Below, in pieces: positions 10,084 to 21,963 of a stretch of DNA of 64,000 nt. Source of the DNA: Cichorium intybus (taxonomy: Eukaryota > Streptophyta > Magnoliopsida > Asterales > Asteraceae); assembly GCA_023525715.1 (NCBI GenBank), contig CM042013.1, positions 74,864,494 to 74,928,493 of the forward strand, read 5' to 3'. The notes beneath the pieces were generated by a model. The model was not told the DNA's origin. It was given only the letters and a program-made list of their open reading frames with translations, and did not search any database. Position numbers and translations under genes: made by a program. Each line of letters starts with the position of its first letter. Within the stretch, counting starts at the first letter, position 1.

Positions 10084-11519
10084 TGTTGAATAATGTTTTT
10101 ATGTTTTTATGTGACCATCACTGAAATAAGTCGAAATGTTTTTATTAACAGTTTATTTCAGATTGCATAAATTCGAGATCAACCAAACCGGAGAAAATGA
10201 CGCTATGTACCAAAGAGCAAAAATGTCACCCAGCGACAGAAATCGCGACCCAACAGCTCATGTGTCGCAAAATGAAGAAAATCAAAACAAAAGAAGAAAA
10301 AGGCTGGAACAGTGCAGATCGCGACCCGATCTCATCCAGATCGCGACCCGATCTGATGACACACACGTGACGCTTTGCTGACCAAGGATCGCGAGCCTAT
10401 GGCAACCCGACGAGATCGCGACCCGACCTTCCACCCATCGCGACCCGACCAGGATCACGACCCGATCACATATACATCGCGACCCGATCTCAGCGACCAA
10501 CTCCACCGAGTCGGGTAGTGGCCAGCACAAAAGCAGGGAACCACTTGAGATCGCGACCCGATCATCTATACATCGCGACCCGACCAAGATCACGACCCGA
10601 TCTTTATCCCATCGCGACCCGATCCCAGCGACCAGCTCCACCGAGACGGGTAGTGGCCAGCACAAAAGCGGGAACCACTCGAGATCGCGACCCGATCCCA
10701 TAAAGATCGCGACCCGATCTCTGCTGGAACAGACTATAAATAGATGCTTCATCTTGCTGATTTCTACACACAACACTACATACTCTTATTATCCTCAAAG
10801 CATATCCACGACCAGAAACCTCAAAATTCTGATATTTCTGCATTTGGCAACGAGGATCAAACCGCAAAAACCGCAGGAAACAAAACCTCCTCCCGACACC
10901 AAACCTCAAACCTCCAAACAACCCTTACCCGACACCAAACTCCAAACCTCTAAACAACCCTTACCCGACACCAAAAATCACCAAAACCTCATCTTACCGT
11001 GAAGAACAAGAAATCGACATATCAAGAAAAACGCTATCTTCCGCAACTATCGATAAGTTCTTTTAAAATTATATGTGTCGTTATTGATTTATTTAAACTG
11101 TAATAAATCAACTGTACCAAACTTCCAATACACCCGAATTGAACCGTGACAACGAAAACATATGTGGACTGTATTTAACCGAGACATCTAACTTCTAACT
11201 TCTAACTTCTAACCTTTTTATTTATTGTAAAAACACGTTATCGTTGATAATGGAGTTTATTACATTTAACTTCTAACTTCTAACTTCTAACCTTTTTACT
11301 TATTGTAAAAACACGTTATCGTTGATAATGGCGTTTATTACATTTAACCTTTAACTTCTAACTTTTACTTTATTTACCGCTTTCTGTCTATTTAAATATT
11401 GTCTAGTTTAGATTTACCGCTTTATTTATTCCGCATAATATAGATATAATACATATCTGTCACACGGTAATAGGTTTAAAAACCTTGTTCGTGGAGATCA
11501 GTTATCGTATTTTTCAACA
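10084..11519 (+). repeat. 3' LTR of Copia-A (1436 bp)
   Basis: Same length as the 5' LTR. The differences I saw correspond to 5' LTR positions near 802, 947, 1265, 1420, 1462 and 1730. TATA box at 10735-10742. It ends CAACA and is followed by the second GACTG. Confidence 0.95.
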
Positions 11520-12233
11520 GACTGCTAAGACGGAATCAGTCATGATATGAAGATGATGTTGCTCAATAGCCCTTTTTACCACAATGGACCAAAATCGAGC
11601 ACAAGAAATTTCGGAGTGTCGATTTTTGTAGTTCACGCTCTCGACAAATTGGCTCCAAAGAATTGACCCGTAATCAAGGTTGATGTCATGATAGAGGCCA
11701 TAAAATAAAGAGTAAGAGAGCTTACTTGCACTGTCTGTGCCAGTCGTGCGTTCGGAGAAGCTTTTGAACAAGATTGTGAAAAGAAAGTTCCACAAAGGCG
11801 GTAGGCTCTTCTTTGTGAACTTGGAAAGTTGCGTTATATCACCCTTGTAGCCTAGTTGGTAGAAAAACCGTGGAAGAGTAGAAGGCGGAAGAGAATCAGG
11901 ATCAACAATATCGGTTTGATCAGCAAACCTTAGCAATTTTCCAAATCGAGACTTGGAAATGCGCGTCTCGATGGATCCAACTTCAAAAGTAACAACATCA
12001 TCAGCCTTGTTGTAGAATGCGGATGAGTATGCAGATGAGAGATACACGATTGGAACCTCCTCTGAAGCAGTTAGGGCTTTGCAGATTCTGGAGAATTTGA
12101 GACATTCGATCATCGGTTGAAGAGCTTCATTATACTTCGAAGAATGAAGATCAATAATCATGTTCTGATTTTGTTTGATCTTCAACATTAGAGAAGAGCA
12201 AGTATTTTCGTTTGCTGAGGATGAACCAGCCAT
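11520..12233 (-). pseudogene. Third (env-position) ORF of Copia-C, proximal part, cut by Copia-A
   Basis: The minus-strand ORF starts at ATG 12233 with MAGSSSANEN. An in-frame ATG further up (12329) would lie inside the likely 5' UTR, so I prefer 12233. About 238 codons are seen here: a globular-looking domain with mixed hydrophobic and charged residues, no signal peptide and no clear membrane span. The frame runs into Copia-A at 11519 and resumes at 628 without a shift. I do not recognise a named domain; plant LTR elements often carry such rapidly evolving extra ORFs after RNase H. A TATA-like TATTTAAA about 100 bp upstream of the ATG and a CT-rich leader suggest its own transcription rather than only genomic RNA. 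Confidence 0.65.
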
Positions 12234-13718
12234 TTGAGAGTTCTTGAATGTTCGTGAGAGAAAGAGGGCTTTGAAGATGAAGAGTTCTGCGTGAGAGATA
12301 AAGAGCGGAGAAAATAAATAATGAGCCAAAAACCGTTTAAATATCCTTTGAAGAGTGTTTGGAAAAGGAAATCCCGCTTCAATCGATTACGGTTCCCTAG
12401 AATCACGTCGTATCATCATGAGTAACCCCCAAAAGTCGCATTGCAGGCGCGTGAAAAGCGATAAAGTAGCTATTGTGGAGAGGACGTTATAACGGCCACG
12501 TCTTGATTACCTCATCCAAAATTTTTAAAATTTTGATGAGTAAAAGAAAAATTGCCAGGTCATCGATCTGAATCCTTAACAAAAGAAAATCAACCAAAGT
12601 TAGAAAAATCAAATAATGATTTTCGTGCAAGAGTGTGCCAAAGATAAAGAAGAAAATCAAGATTTATTTGGTAGTCTGTGATGTCGAAATGACATAAAAC
12701 TGATTGATCCCGGGCAATGATCTCTTCCTTTGGAATCAAGAGAGATTCAAAAGTGGTTTTGTGGTATCCCATTGAATTACGATCAATTGATTTATGAGAA
12801 TCATTGAAAGGTTTCTTTTAAGATGTTAGCTTAATGGGTTGGGATTAACTATCTTCCGGATTCCGAAAACGTGAGAAATGCTCGAAATTGGAAGACAGTA
12901 CTTGTCTGACCAGAGTAGTCATGAAAACAAGTGAGGGTTAGGAGAATTTTGTCTGACTTGTAAAATGTTTGGAAATCTCAAAAAAAATAAAAACTGGACC
13001 TTTTTGGATAGAAATTACTTGGGTGGAGTAGATTTCATAAAGAACACGCAAAAGCGAAAGATTGAGATACCCTTTAAAGTTTTCGTCAATTCCTTAGTGG
13101 GGTCGGATTTTTGGGTTTCATTCGGAATGGTGGTAGAAACAATTCTGAAATCATGAACACAGAATTTGTGTAACCATCAGTTTTCAGTGGTATTGCTGAA
13201 GACCTTCATCAGGGTTACAGTTATATGGAAATGTATTGAATATGGAGAAGTAATAGAAAGGTCAAGAGAGGATGATGAGTCTCACAGCGCCCCATGGTGA
13301 AAATGAGTTGCGATCTTTGACTAGAATTTCTGAAATCATATATTGAAATTGGTTGAGATTTCAATAATCATGGATATTCGTTTTTGGTACTTAGAAAATA
13401 TGAGAAGAAGAAGTCCGTCAATTCAAAATAGTTACAAAAAAATTGTATTCTTGCTGAAGAATGCTGACAAGGACTTGGCTATCATGAGAAAACATTTAAT
13501 GCTTAGGCGAAAAGGAAGGAAAACGTCCAATCAGTTGCTAATAAGCCGTCTCCGCGTTTATGACACATAATAATGACAGCAGGCTGCACCATTACTTCAA
13601 AAAGTAATTAAATATCCACAATTGGAAGCTTAACCGGTGTCATTTCTGCCTATAAAAAGGAACCATCGTTAGTAGCAAGTACCCACAAAAAAAAATATCC
13701 ATCAAAAAAAAAAATCAA
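12234..13718. promoter_or_regulatory. Divergent promoter spacer between Copia-C third ORF and the Agenet gene
   Basis: This 1.5 kb has no coding frame I believe. At its left end, on the minus strand, TATTTAAA (12343-12336) precedes a CT-rich leader and the ATG at 12233. At its right end, on the plus strand, TATAAAAA (13651-13658) precedes an A-rich leader and the ATG at 13719. The two genes therefore diverge from a shared control region inside the retroelement. TATA positions are seen in the sequence; promoter activity is inferred. Confidence 0.55.
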
Positions 13719-14128
13719 ATGGCCCATCGTCCGTATAATCGCTTTGATAAGGTCGAGGTTAAGATGCAAGAAGGCGACTACTCAGGCGGCATCTATGGCG
13801 GGGTTGTCACGAGAGTTTGGAATCACCAATATGAGGTGAGGATGACCACTCTCAACAATGGCGAGGGTGGTGGACCACTGATCGTTCCAACAATCTACCC
13901 CTTTCTGCAGCCTGTTCCACCAAGAATCTTGGTGGAGTTCAAACAGTTTGACCTCGTTGAGGTCTGGCGGGGTGGTGGCCGGCAGTGATCATTCGTACCA
14001 CTCCCCACAACCAGTTCCATGTGGGACTGGCTGATAGAAGTCGCCTCTTTGTTGATGAGAGTGAGCTGCGCCTCTACCAAGCTTTCCATCCCGGTGATCC
14101 CCCCATGTGGCATTATTACAAGCTATAG
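13719..14128 (+). pseudogene. Agenet/Tudor-like domain gene, antisense to Copia-C, with a one-base lesion
   Basis: An ATG in good plant context (AAATGGC) opens a frame with two Agenet-like units. The first (about residues 6-70) has FDKVEV, a Gly-rich loop, GVVTRVW and QYEVR. The second begins FKQFDLVEVWRGGG. The frame then meets TGA at 13986-13988, but reading on with one base restored near 13979 gives PAVIIRT, a Leu-rich strand and a final MWHYY before TAG at 14126-14128, completing the unit. TATA is at 13651-13658 and AATAAA at 14185-14190, so it looks like a complete small transcription unit. Agenet domains in plants are Tudor-family folds linked to chromatin and histone-tail reading. It is opposite in strand to the retroelement that contains it. 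Capture from a host gene is inference. Confidence 0.65.
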
Positions 14129-14557
14129 GTTGAAGTTGTTTTTGTTTTGCCTTTTGATGTAATGACCTTTGTTCCTGTAGCTTGAATAAAATGTAGTTTT
14201 CTTTTGTTTTCTGTTCGAATTCTGTTTCTGCATTCGCATGGATATCAGCAAGAAGAACAATACAAAAAGGAAAAAGAAAATAAAATACACAACACAGGAA
14301 TTAGAAATTTAAGGATCAAAAATAAACAAATCAAACAAACAAAAAAAATATTTTTGATATAAAAAAATAAAGAAAAGAAATAGCTAAAATAAGTAAAACA
14401 GTAAAATAAAGAAAAAAAAAACAAAGAAAACGACAAAAATAAAAATAATAAAAAAAATTAAAACAAACATAAACGAAGAAAGGATACATGCATTCCGAAT
14501 CTTCCAAGTCTAAAATCCGATTCCGAAGCATTCCGATTTTCGGAATCAATCGGAATC
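14129..14557. other. Agenet 3' UTR region and A-rich low-complexity DNA
   Basis: AATAAA at 14185-14190 is a plausible polyadenylation signal for the Agenet gene. Positions about 14260-14470 are very A-rich on the plus strand (AAATAAAG-type runs). The minus-strand RNase H frame ends at 14558. No gene seen. Confidence 0.6.
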
Positions 14558-17500
14558 TCAGTTAGATATCGGAACGGATTCAGCTTCCATCATTCCAAGA
14601 CCTTGAGGAATTCTGTTGAATGCTAGTTCAGGAAGGGCTTTTGTGAAGATGTCAGCTAGTTGATCATTTGAGCATACGAAATGAACCTCGATGTTGCCGT
14701 CTTCAACATGATCTTTGATAAAATGATATCTGAGTGCAATGTGTTTAGTCTTTGAGTGTTGCACTGGATTGTGACAGATCCGAATCGCACTTTCGGAATC
14801 ACAGTAAAGAGGAATACGTTTCATATTGACTCCATAATCTCCCAGTTGATTTTGAATCCATATTATCTGAGAGGTACATGAGGCAGCAGCAATGTACTCA
14901 GCTTCAGCTGTTGAGAGTGACACACAAGTCTATTTTCTTGATTGCCAGCTTACGAGTTTTCCATCGAGAAGTTGACAACCACCTGAAGTGCTTTTGCGAT
15001 CCAATCCACAACCACCAAGATCAGCATCGGAAAATGCTTGAACAAAGAAGCCAGATCCTGATGGATACCATAGTCCAAGAGAGGTTGTTCTTTTGAGATA
15101 TCGAAATATATTCTTCACAGCATTGTGATGTGGCTCTCTGGGATTTGCCTGAAATCTTGCGCAGTAACAAACAGCAAACATAATGTCAGGTCTGCTCGAA
15201 GTGAGATAGAGAAGTGAACCAATCATTTGGCGATAAAGAGTGATATCTGCTGCAGGTTTGTCTAGTGAAGGAGTGAGTTTTGTTCCGAAAGCCATCGGAA
15301 CTTTGACTTTAGAATCTCCCTTCATTCCGAATTTCTCTAAGAGAGACTTGGTATACGCTTCCTGATTAATGAATATGCCTTCTGAGCTTTGTTTGATGTT
15401 AAGTCCAAGAAAGAAATTGATTTTACCCATCGAGCTCATTTCAAATTTTGTCTCCATCAGTTTTCGAAATTCAGTCGTTAGGCTAGGGTCAGTAGATCCG
15501 AAAATGATGTCATCGACATAGATTTGAACAATCATCAGGTGACTTCCTTCCTTTTTGCGAAAGAAAGTTGGGTCGACAGATCCTTGCTTGAACTTGGATT
15601 GCTTGAGAAACCGAGTTAAAGTTTCTTACCAAGCTCTTGGAGCTTGTTTTAGGCCGTAAACAGCTTTGTCTAACACATAGCAATGATCAGGATGTTTACT
15701 GCTCACAAAGCCTGGTGGTTGTTCGACGTAGACTGTTTCTTCTAATTCTCCATTCAGAAATGCACACTTGACATCCATCTGATAGACATCGAAACCTTTG
15801 TGTGCTGCATAAGCAAGAAAAATCCGAACAGACTCCAGTCTAGCTACTGGTGCGAATGTTTCTTCATAATCAATTCCTTCTTCTTGACAGTAACCTTTAA
15901 CAACAAGTCTTGCTTTGTTCCGAATGACATTCCCTTCTTTGTCTAACTTGTTTCGAAAAACCCATTTCATTCCGAGAATAGATGCTTTTTCCGGAGTTGG
16001 AACCAATCGCCACACCCTGTTACGTTCAAATTCATTTAGCTCATCTTGCATTGCTTGGACCCAGTCAGCATGATCAAGTGCTACTTTAACTGTTTTAGGT
16101 TCAATCTTGGAGATGAACGAATGAAACATGCAGAATTCCACTTTTGAAAATAATGCGGCTTGCTTTTCTTTAGCTTGAGCTCGAGTGAGAACACCAACAG
16201 AAGTCGTTCCGATGATTTGAGATTTTGGATGATCTCTCGTCCATTTTATCATTGGAGGATAATTTGGATCATATTCAGGATTAATTTCTGAAATGATTTC
16301 TTCTGCTTCCGAATGTACCTCTGACTGTGTGTCAAGGTCATTATTTTCAACTTCATTCTCCCCCTGGAAGTGTGCATCGTTTCTATCATCAGAGTGATCT
16401 TGTTCAACCGGTAGAGTGGTGGATTCGGATTCAGGAGCCATACTCTCCCCCTGAACAGGTGCTGAACCCTCCCCCTGGATAGGAGCATCAGTAACAGTTG
16501 GAGTATTGTTCAGAATCGAAACATCAGTAGAATTTTCTTGTGAATATGCATTTTCACTGGCTGTACTTTCTATAAGCTTTAATAACTCATCTTCTTGGTT
16601 ATCTCATGCATTTGCTTCTGATGTTTTTGCGGTTTCTTGGTCATCGAACAAATTCAAGAATTCCTCATATAGATCCAGAAGAGGAATTGCAGATTTATTG
16701 GATTCGGGAAAGATGTCTTCAGTCTTTGTACTAACGTGCTTTGCTCTGGAATTGTATCTATCATCAAAGGTGATGTAGTATGTTTCTTCAATCTTTCGAG
16801 ATCTTTTGTTCAGAACACGATAGGCCTTTGAGGCAAGAGAATAGCCCAGAAAAATACCTTCATCAACTTTTTCATCCCATTTAACTCGTTTTTCTTTGGA
16901 GTTAAAAATGAAACACTTGGATCCGAAAACATGGAAGAATTTTACGTTCGGTTTTTTCTTGTTGATGATCTCATAGGGAGTAAGATTGAATCGTTTTGTG
17001 ATGTTTGATCGGTTCTGAGTGTAACAAGCAGTTGCGATGGCGTCGGCCCAGAAGTATAAAGGAAGTTTTGCAAAAGAGAGCATTGTGCGAGCAGCTTCAC
17101 AAAGAGAACGATTTCGTCTTTCTACAACTCCATTTTGTTGAGGAGTGTACGGGGCAGAGAAGTTATGCGTAATTCCTTTATTGACAAGAAAATCATCTAG
17201 AACTTTATTTTTGAATTCTGTCCCATTATCACTTCTTATCATTCGAACTTGTTTTCGGAGAAGAATTTCTATCTGCTTGATGAAGTTAATCATGTTGATC
17301 ACCGCTTCAGATTTTTGCTTGAGAAAGAATACCCATGTGAAACGAGAGAAGTCATCTACCACAACCAGAATGTATTTGTTGTGAGCAACGCTTTCGATGG
17401 CAGATGGACCACAAAGATCAATATGCAGAAGTTCCAATGGTTCGATGATCTTTGTGTTAATGATTGTAGAATGGCTCTTCCGACTTTGTTTTCCTAGTTC

Positions 17501-18058
17501 ACATGCATCACAGAGTCGGTCTTTGTCGTACTTGAGTAGCGGTAATCCTCGCACAAGATCACCAAGGACCAGTTTATTGATATCACGAAAGTTCATGTGA
17601 GACAACCGTCTGTGCCATAGCCAACTATCATCGTTCGTAGCTTTAGTGAGTAGGCAGATGGCAGGTTTTCCTTTGATAGGTCGCATGTCCAAAGGAAACA
17701 TCTCTCCTTTTCTTTTTGACTTTAAAATTATCTTCTTGGATTCCTTCTCAACCAGCTCGGATCCATCTTCATCAAACGAGACTTTAAGACCAGTTCCGAC
17801 GACTAGTTGTGAAACACTGATCAAGTTGTGCTGAAGTCCTTCAACATATGCCACTTTCCGTATCGAAATTTCACCATTTGTGATCATGCCATAGCCTTTG
17901 ATGTTGCCTGTTGCATTGTTTCCATAACTGACTTTTCCTCCATTCGTCAGCGAGCGATATTCTCGTAATTCCTCCTTCCTTCCAGTCATGTGACGTGAAC
18001 AGCCGCTGTCAATATACCATTCTGGATCATACTGTTCGTCACGTAGAACCTGCACAAG
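14558..18058 (-). pseudogene. Copia-C pol: protease, integrase, RT, RNase H with three in-frame stops
   Basis: A single frame runs from after the gag stop (18061-18059) to 14558. Protease WYIDSGCSRHMTG is near 18010; the pre-integrase motif HRRLSHMNFRDINK follows; the integrase core includes LLHIDLCGP, MIRSDNGTEFKN and PQQNGVVERRNR. RT has VYQMDVKCAFLNGE and YVDDIIFGSTD; RNase H has FSDADLGGCGLDRKSTSG and STAEAEYIAAA. It is broken by TGA (16606-16604), TAA (15628-15626) and TAG (14932-14930), all in the same frame. The TGA and TAG fit C-to-T changes of CGA and CAG; the TAA replaces a Tyr codon. There are no frameshifts in 3.5 kb, so decay is by point mutation only. Confidence 0.92.
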
Positions 18059-21000
18059 TTAGAGAGATTTAGGAACCCAAACCAGTGTGGGCCCATGTGA
18101 GAATTTACGTGAGATAGGAAAAATGCATGATCTTTCAACCCAAAAGGATTTTCTCACAGATGACTGATTTTTCTTATTTTCAATTCGGAACACTTTCATT
18201 TTTGTGGATTGCCATTGTTCTTTAGCAAAACGAGATTTCTTTGGAGTGAACGTGTTCGAAACTTGATAATAGTGGGTTTTCTGATTGTGAGAAAGATAAG
18301 TGGGATTTTGATTTTTGACCGATTGAGAAGAGAGTTTTGTTTTGATAGTAACTGTTGGGTGAATTTTGCTGGTTTTAAGATCTGAGTGGTTTCAGGATAG
18401 AGTTTTGCCTTCCCTTTTGAATCCGTTGAACCGAGAGCACGAGTGGGATTTTTTGTTGTTGTTGTTGAGACAGAGGGTTCAGATGTTGGTTTTGGTTTTG
18501 AAGTTAGCTCAACTTTCCGAATGGGAATTGGGTTGACTTTCTGGGTTAGGTTTGAGTCGTGTTTGTTTCTCCAGAATTGTTTTCTCTCTTTCAGATTCTT
18601 TTTGTACCTGGCATTCATTTGTTTCCTTTTGGCAATGAGCTCTTCAGGAGACTTATGAATACAAGATGTCGAGCTGTAATTAAAATCAGACTTGAAAGTA
18701 CTCGTCTTAGGGTTTGAAGAATTAGATTTCAAATTCTCTTTACCCCATGAACCATTTTGAGAGACAGAATTTTTACAGTTCAATGATCCAGAAATGTAGT
18801 TACCACGAGACTTCCACGAGGTCATTTCGGAAAGGCCTTTAGTCTCATCTGAGTTGTCAATTGGTTCCGACCAAAAGAAAGAATCACATACATCAGAGTT
18901 ATCGTTATCGACTAGGACTTTAAGTTCAGTTACATCTTTTGTATTTAGGCTAGGTTTAACGAAAACTTGATTTGGTACAGTGTGAATCTTTGGAAAAACA
19001 GTAGCTTGTTCGTTTAAAGTGTGTGATCCATCATTTTTAACAATTCTCGCAAAAGCAACTGAATTTTCAGAAATGAGATTTTTCTTAGTTTCAGTAGAGT
19101 TTGATACGAATTCCAAACAGTCAATTTCATCCTCAACAGATATTTCACTCATATCACTTTCATCAAAATCTGAAATATTCTCATTAATGGGAATATTATC
19201 GGAATTTAGTTTAAAGCATAGTGAATGAAAATTCTTTAGAGTTGCTGATTTAATTTCCTCGTGATCATTTTCTGAAAAATATTCTTTGACCATACTTTTA
19301 TGTTCTTTGGACTGTATATAGCTTTCAATTTTATCAAGTCTGATTTGATAAGCTTCCGAAACCTCATCAGATGAAACAATGGTTTCACACCTATGACATT
19401 CTGCATCGATTTCATCCTCTTTCAACTCAAGAAAGGGCAAAATCATTTTGTGTAAATCCCTGCCTATGTCACAATCAAGATGCAATTGAGTAATATTATT
19501 GTAAATACGCTTAGCAATTAAACAGAAAATGTTTCTCTGTTTGACAAGAACTAAATTATCCCTTTTGACATAAATAATATCATCTCGTGCCTTAACTAAC
19601 TCACTATCCAACGCCTCGATTCTTATTCGTCTCTCCTCATTCTTATTCGATATCCTGCTCAATTGATCATTTAGGTTAGAATTGCTTAGACGTGTCCTTT
19701 TTAAGCTATCACTCAAACTGGAGACAGTAAATGTAAGATCATCTAATTCAGCATCATAACTAGAAGAGCAAATATTTAAAGATTTAAGGATAGAGCGTAC
19801 CTTGTTGACCACAGCCTCACATTCCTCAACTTGTTCATAGACAGGCTTCGCAGCAAAACAACTTGCTGAGGCTTGACACCCGTCAGTAGAGTAACCTCTG
19901 CTATCTGAATGATCAGCTTTCACCATCAGACATCGACCATGTGTTGGGTTCCTCACCTCCTCATCTTCCGAGTCCGTTGACCAGATCTCAATAGCTCCAA
20001 ACTCGCTGTCCTCTTTCACCACAAAGGCTGCCTTGGTAGATGAAACATCATTCTTTTTCAGTTCCTTAATCTTCTTTGCGTAATAAGCTTCATCTTTCAC
20101 CTGCTCCTTCTTCTCAGCTTGTTTTCGGAGCAAACAGTCTTTCACAAAGTGGTTCTTGCCGTTACAATAATGGCAGTCATATCCTGAGTCGCCAGCAAGT
20201 TTCTTCTCCTCATCATTCTTCTTTTTCTGACTTTCTTCCACAGTCTTTTCAGCATTAAAACCTCCTTGTCGATTTCGGTTTTTGAATTTGGAAAAGTTTT
20301 TCTTGAAGAACTTCTTGGGATTTGATACCATCAAAGCTTTGTCTTCTCTGGTCAAATCATCGTCGAAAAAGTCCGAGTCAGAATCGATTTCAATCGATTT
20401 CTTTCCGGCAGCAACCAGTGCAAGTGAACCAAGACCGATAGTCGCTTTGGCTTCCGAAATGATTTCCTTCTCATGGGATTTGAGGATTCCCACAACTTTA
20501 GCCAAAGTGTACGTTTTGAACTGTTCATGCGCTTTTATGGTTGAAACGATGGCCTTCCATTCGGAACGAAGACCATCAAGAAAGGTAACCTTTTGCTCAA
20601 TGACAGTCCGAGCCAGATTGTATTTTAATAATCGACTGAGAAGATGATTGTATCGATTGAAAGTCTGGGTTAGAGTTTCTTCCGAACCTTGTGCAAAAGA
20701 TCCGAAATCGGAAAGAAGAGTGGTCTGAATGGAGTGCTCAAGGTCAGCATCTCCGGAATACAATTCTTTAAGTCTATCCCAGATCTCTTTAGCTGTTTCG
20801 CACGAACTAACCAGACAAAGAGTATCTGCTTGGAGAGAGAATCTGATAATTCTAAATGCTTTAATGTTGCACATTAGTTTATCTTTTTCGTCTTGAGGAA
20901 TGTTCGTGTGAGTGACGAGCAAGTTGTTGTATTCTTTTAGGGTTTTGATAACCCTCCTTGTATCTGTGTGGACATGAGTTTCTTCAGTAATGGCTTGCCA

Positions 21001-21156
21001 GATCGTTGATCCATGTTCTTCAATGCCAAGAACATAATCTTCAAAGTGCAACGCCCAGACTTCATACTCTTGAGTAAACAGAATTGGAGTCCTGGTAGTG
21101 GATCCAATGCTACTTGAAAGATTGAAAGACTGAGTATGTGAGTCGTCAAAGGCCAT
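18059..21156 (-). pseudogene. Copia-C gag with zinc knuckle and long coiled coil (frameshifted near the end)
   Basis: ATG at 21156. Residues about 15-250 are a Copia gag domain (UBN2 type). The CX2CX4HX4C knuckle CHYCNGKNHFVKDC is near residue 328. A long coiled-coil and acidic region follows, with a basic Ser/Lys-rich tail. The frame open from the ATG ends at 18196 in nonsense-like sequence. A different frame takes over near 18350, runs through GPTLVWVPKSL, and stops at TAA 18061-18059, so there is one small indel near 18350. Downstream of the TAA, in frame, is CTT GTG CAG and then the protease. The same stop followed by CAG is present in Copia-A and Copia-B, a different family. Confidence 0.88.
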
Positions 21157-21298
21157 TGATACTTGTTTACTTGTATGAATCAGAAGTGTAGGTTCAAATC
21201 AAAAGAAGAATCGAACGTAAAAGATCAAAGTTTGATATCCAAAATCGATTGAAACGATGAAGATAATCAAAACGGATCCGTGAATAACACAAACTCCT

Positions 21299-21310
21299 GC
21301 TCTGATACCA
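21299..21310 (-). other. Primer binding site of Copia-C
   Basis: On the minus strand, TGGTATCAGAGC lies two bases after the LTR end, complementary to initiator tRNA-Met, the same primer as Copia-A and the Gypsy element. Confidence 0.9.
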
Positions 21311-21312
21311 AT

Positions 21313-21631
21313 TGTTGAATAACAAGAGTTGGATCTAGATTCAAAAATGCGGAATAATGTAAATAACCAAGATCAAGAACAACCAATATGAAGAACTGAT
21401 GTCTAATGATTAATATGCAACTCAAGAACAATTCGATGTGAACTATTCTGTTTGAGTGCTGTGAAAAGATTACGAAAGTTAACCCTAACAAGCGTACGAA
21501 CATGCTATTTAAACAAAAACTAAGTATGGAAGGACAGACCCATTCCATAACCGATAGCAAAATTATAGGCATAAAATCTGGCAACAAATCCGATCAACAT
21601 ATTTGACTCAATCTTAATTTATGACTCAACA
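21313..21631 (-). repeat. 5' LTR of Copia-C (319 bp)
   Basis: On the minus strand it begins TGTTGAGTCA at 21631 and ends ATTCAACA at 21313. A TATA-like TTTAAATAG lies near 21512-21504. It is much shorter than the Copia-A and Copia-B LTRs and unrelated to them apart from the terminal bases. The partner 3' LTR is left of the window. Confidence 0.85.
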
Positions 21632-21963
21632 ACTTTCTATTTTGAGAAAACCTTACGATGTTTTAACTTAAATCTATATAATGTATAAGAGATATTTTTG
21701 GAGATTGTCTCGGGTGTTAAGGTTATCCTTTCCACTCATAATGAGATAGTCTCGGGTAACTCACTAGGTATTTCCATTGCCTAACTGTTTTGATGTGTAC
21801 TCAGGTTAAGGCTAGGAGTTTAAGGCGATGCGGGAATTTTAGAAGACCACGGGATGTGTGGCCATTTAAACCTTGTTTTGTACTTGAATTATGATATCTC
21901 CTTGCTATACATTATTAAACAATCTTTTGATGTTTTGGGACCTAATTTCCGCGATGATGAAAC
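21632..21963 (+). repeat. Gypsy 5' LTR remnant, middle piece
   Basis: Aligns to the 3' LTR from about 34788. It is bounded on the left by Copia-C (insertion at ATG|ACTTT) and on the right by Copia-B after GAAAC. It continues at 28165. Confidence 0.9.

Larger units (their letters stand above)
629..11519 (+). mobile_element. Copia-A: full-length, very young SIRE-like LTR retrotransposon
   Basis: Two LTRs of 1436 bp (629-2064 and 10084-11519) begin TGTTGAATAATG and end CAACA. A perfect 5-bp target duplication GACTG is at 624-628 and 11520-11524. The PBS is complementary to initiator tRNA-Met, and a purine tract sits just before the 3' LTR. Reading the LTRs side by side I found only six substitutions and no indels, about 0.4 percent, so the insertion is recent. 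Coding order is gag with a CCHC knuckle, coiled-coil gag extension, protease, integrase, RT, RNase H. Two lesions block translation: an extra A near 3558-3563 and a TGA at 6260-6262. It inserted into the third ORF of Copia-C. Confidence 0.95.
1..21631 (-). mobile_element. Copia-C: SIRE-like LTR retrotransposon, minus strand, left end outside window
   Basis: Read on the minus strand the order is 5' LTR (21631-21313), PBS, gag, protease-integrase-RT-RNase H, a cargo region and a third ORF that runs off the left edge. The right end is a TG...CA LTR terminus at 21631, inserted in Gypsy LTR sequence; the bases after it (ACTTT) are the expected target duplication, whose partner would be left of the window. 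Long gag, gag and pol in one frame separated by a stop codon, and an extra ORF after RNase H point to the SIRE/Maximus clade. It is dead: gag is frameshifted and pol has three in-frame stops. Copia-A interrupts its third ORF at 629-11519. Confidence 0.88.

Noticed and set aside
13895..14113. Minus-strand frame opposite the Agenet gene
   Set aside because: Shadow frame; the plus strand has the TATA box, ATG context, Agenet pattern and polyadenylation signal.
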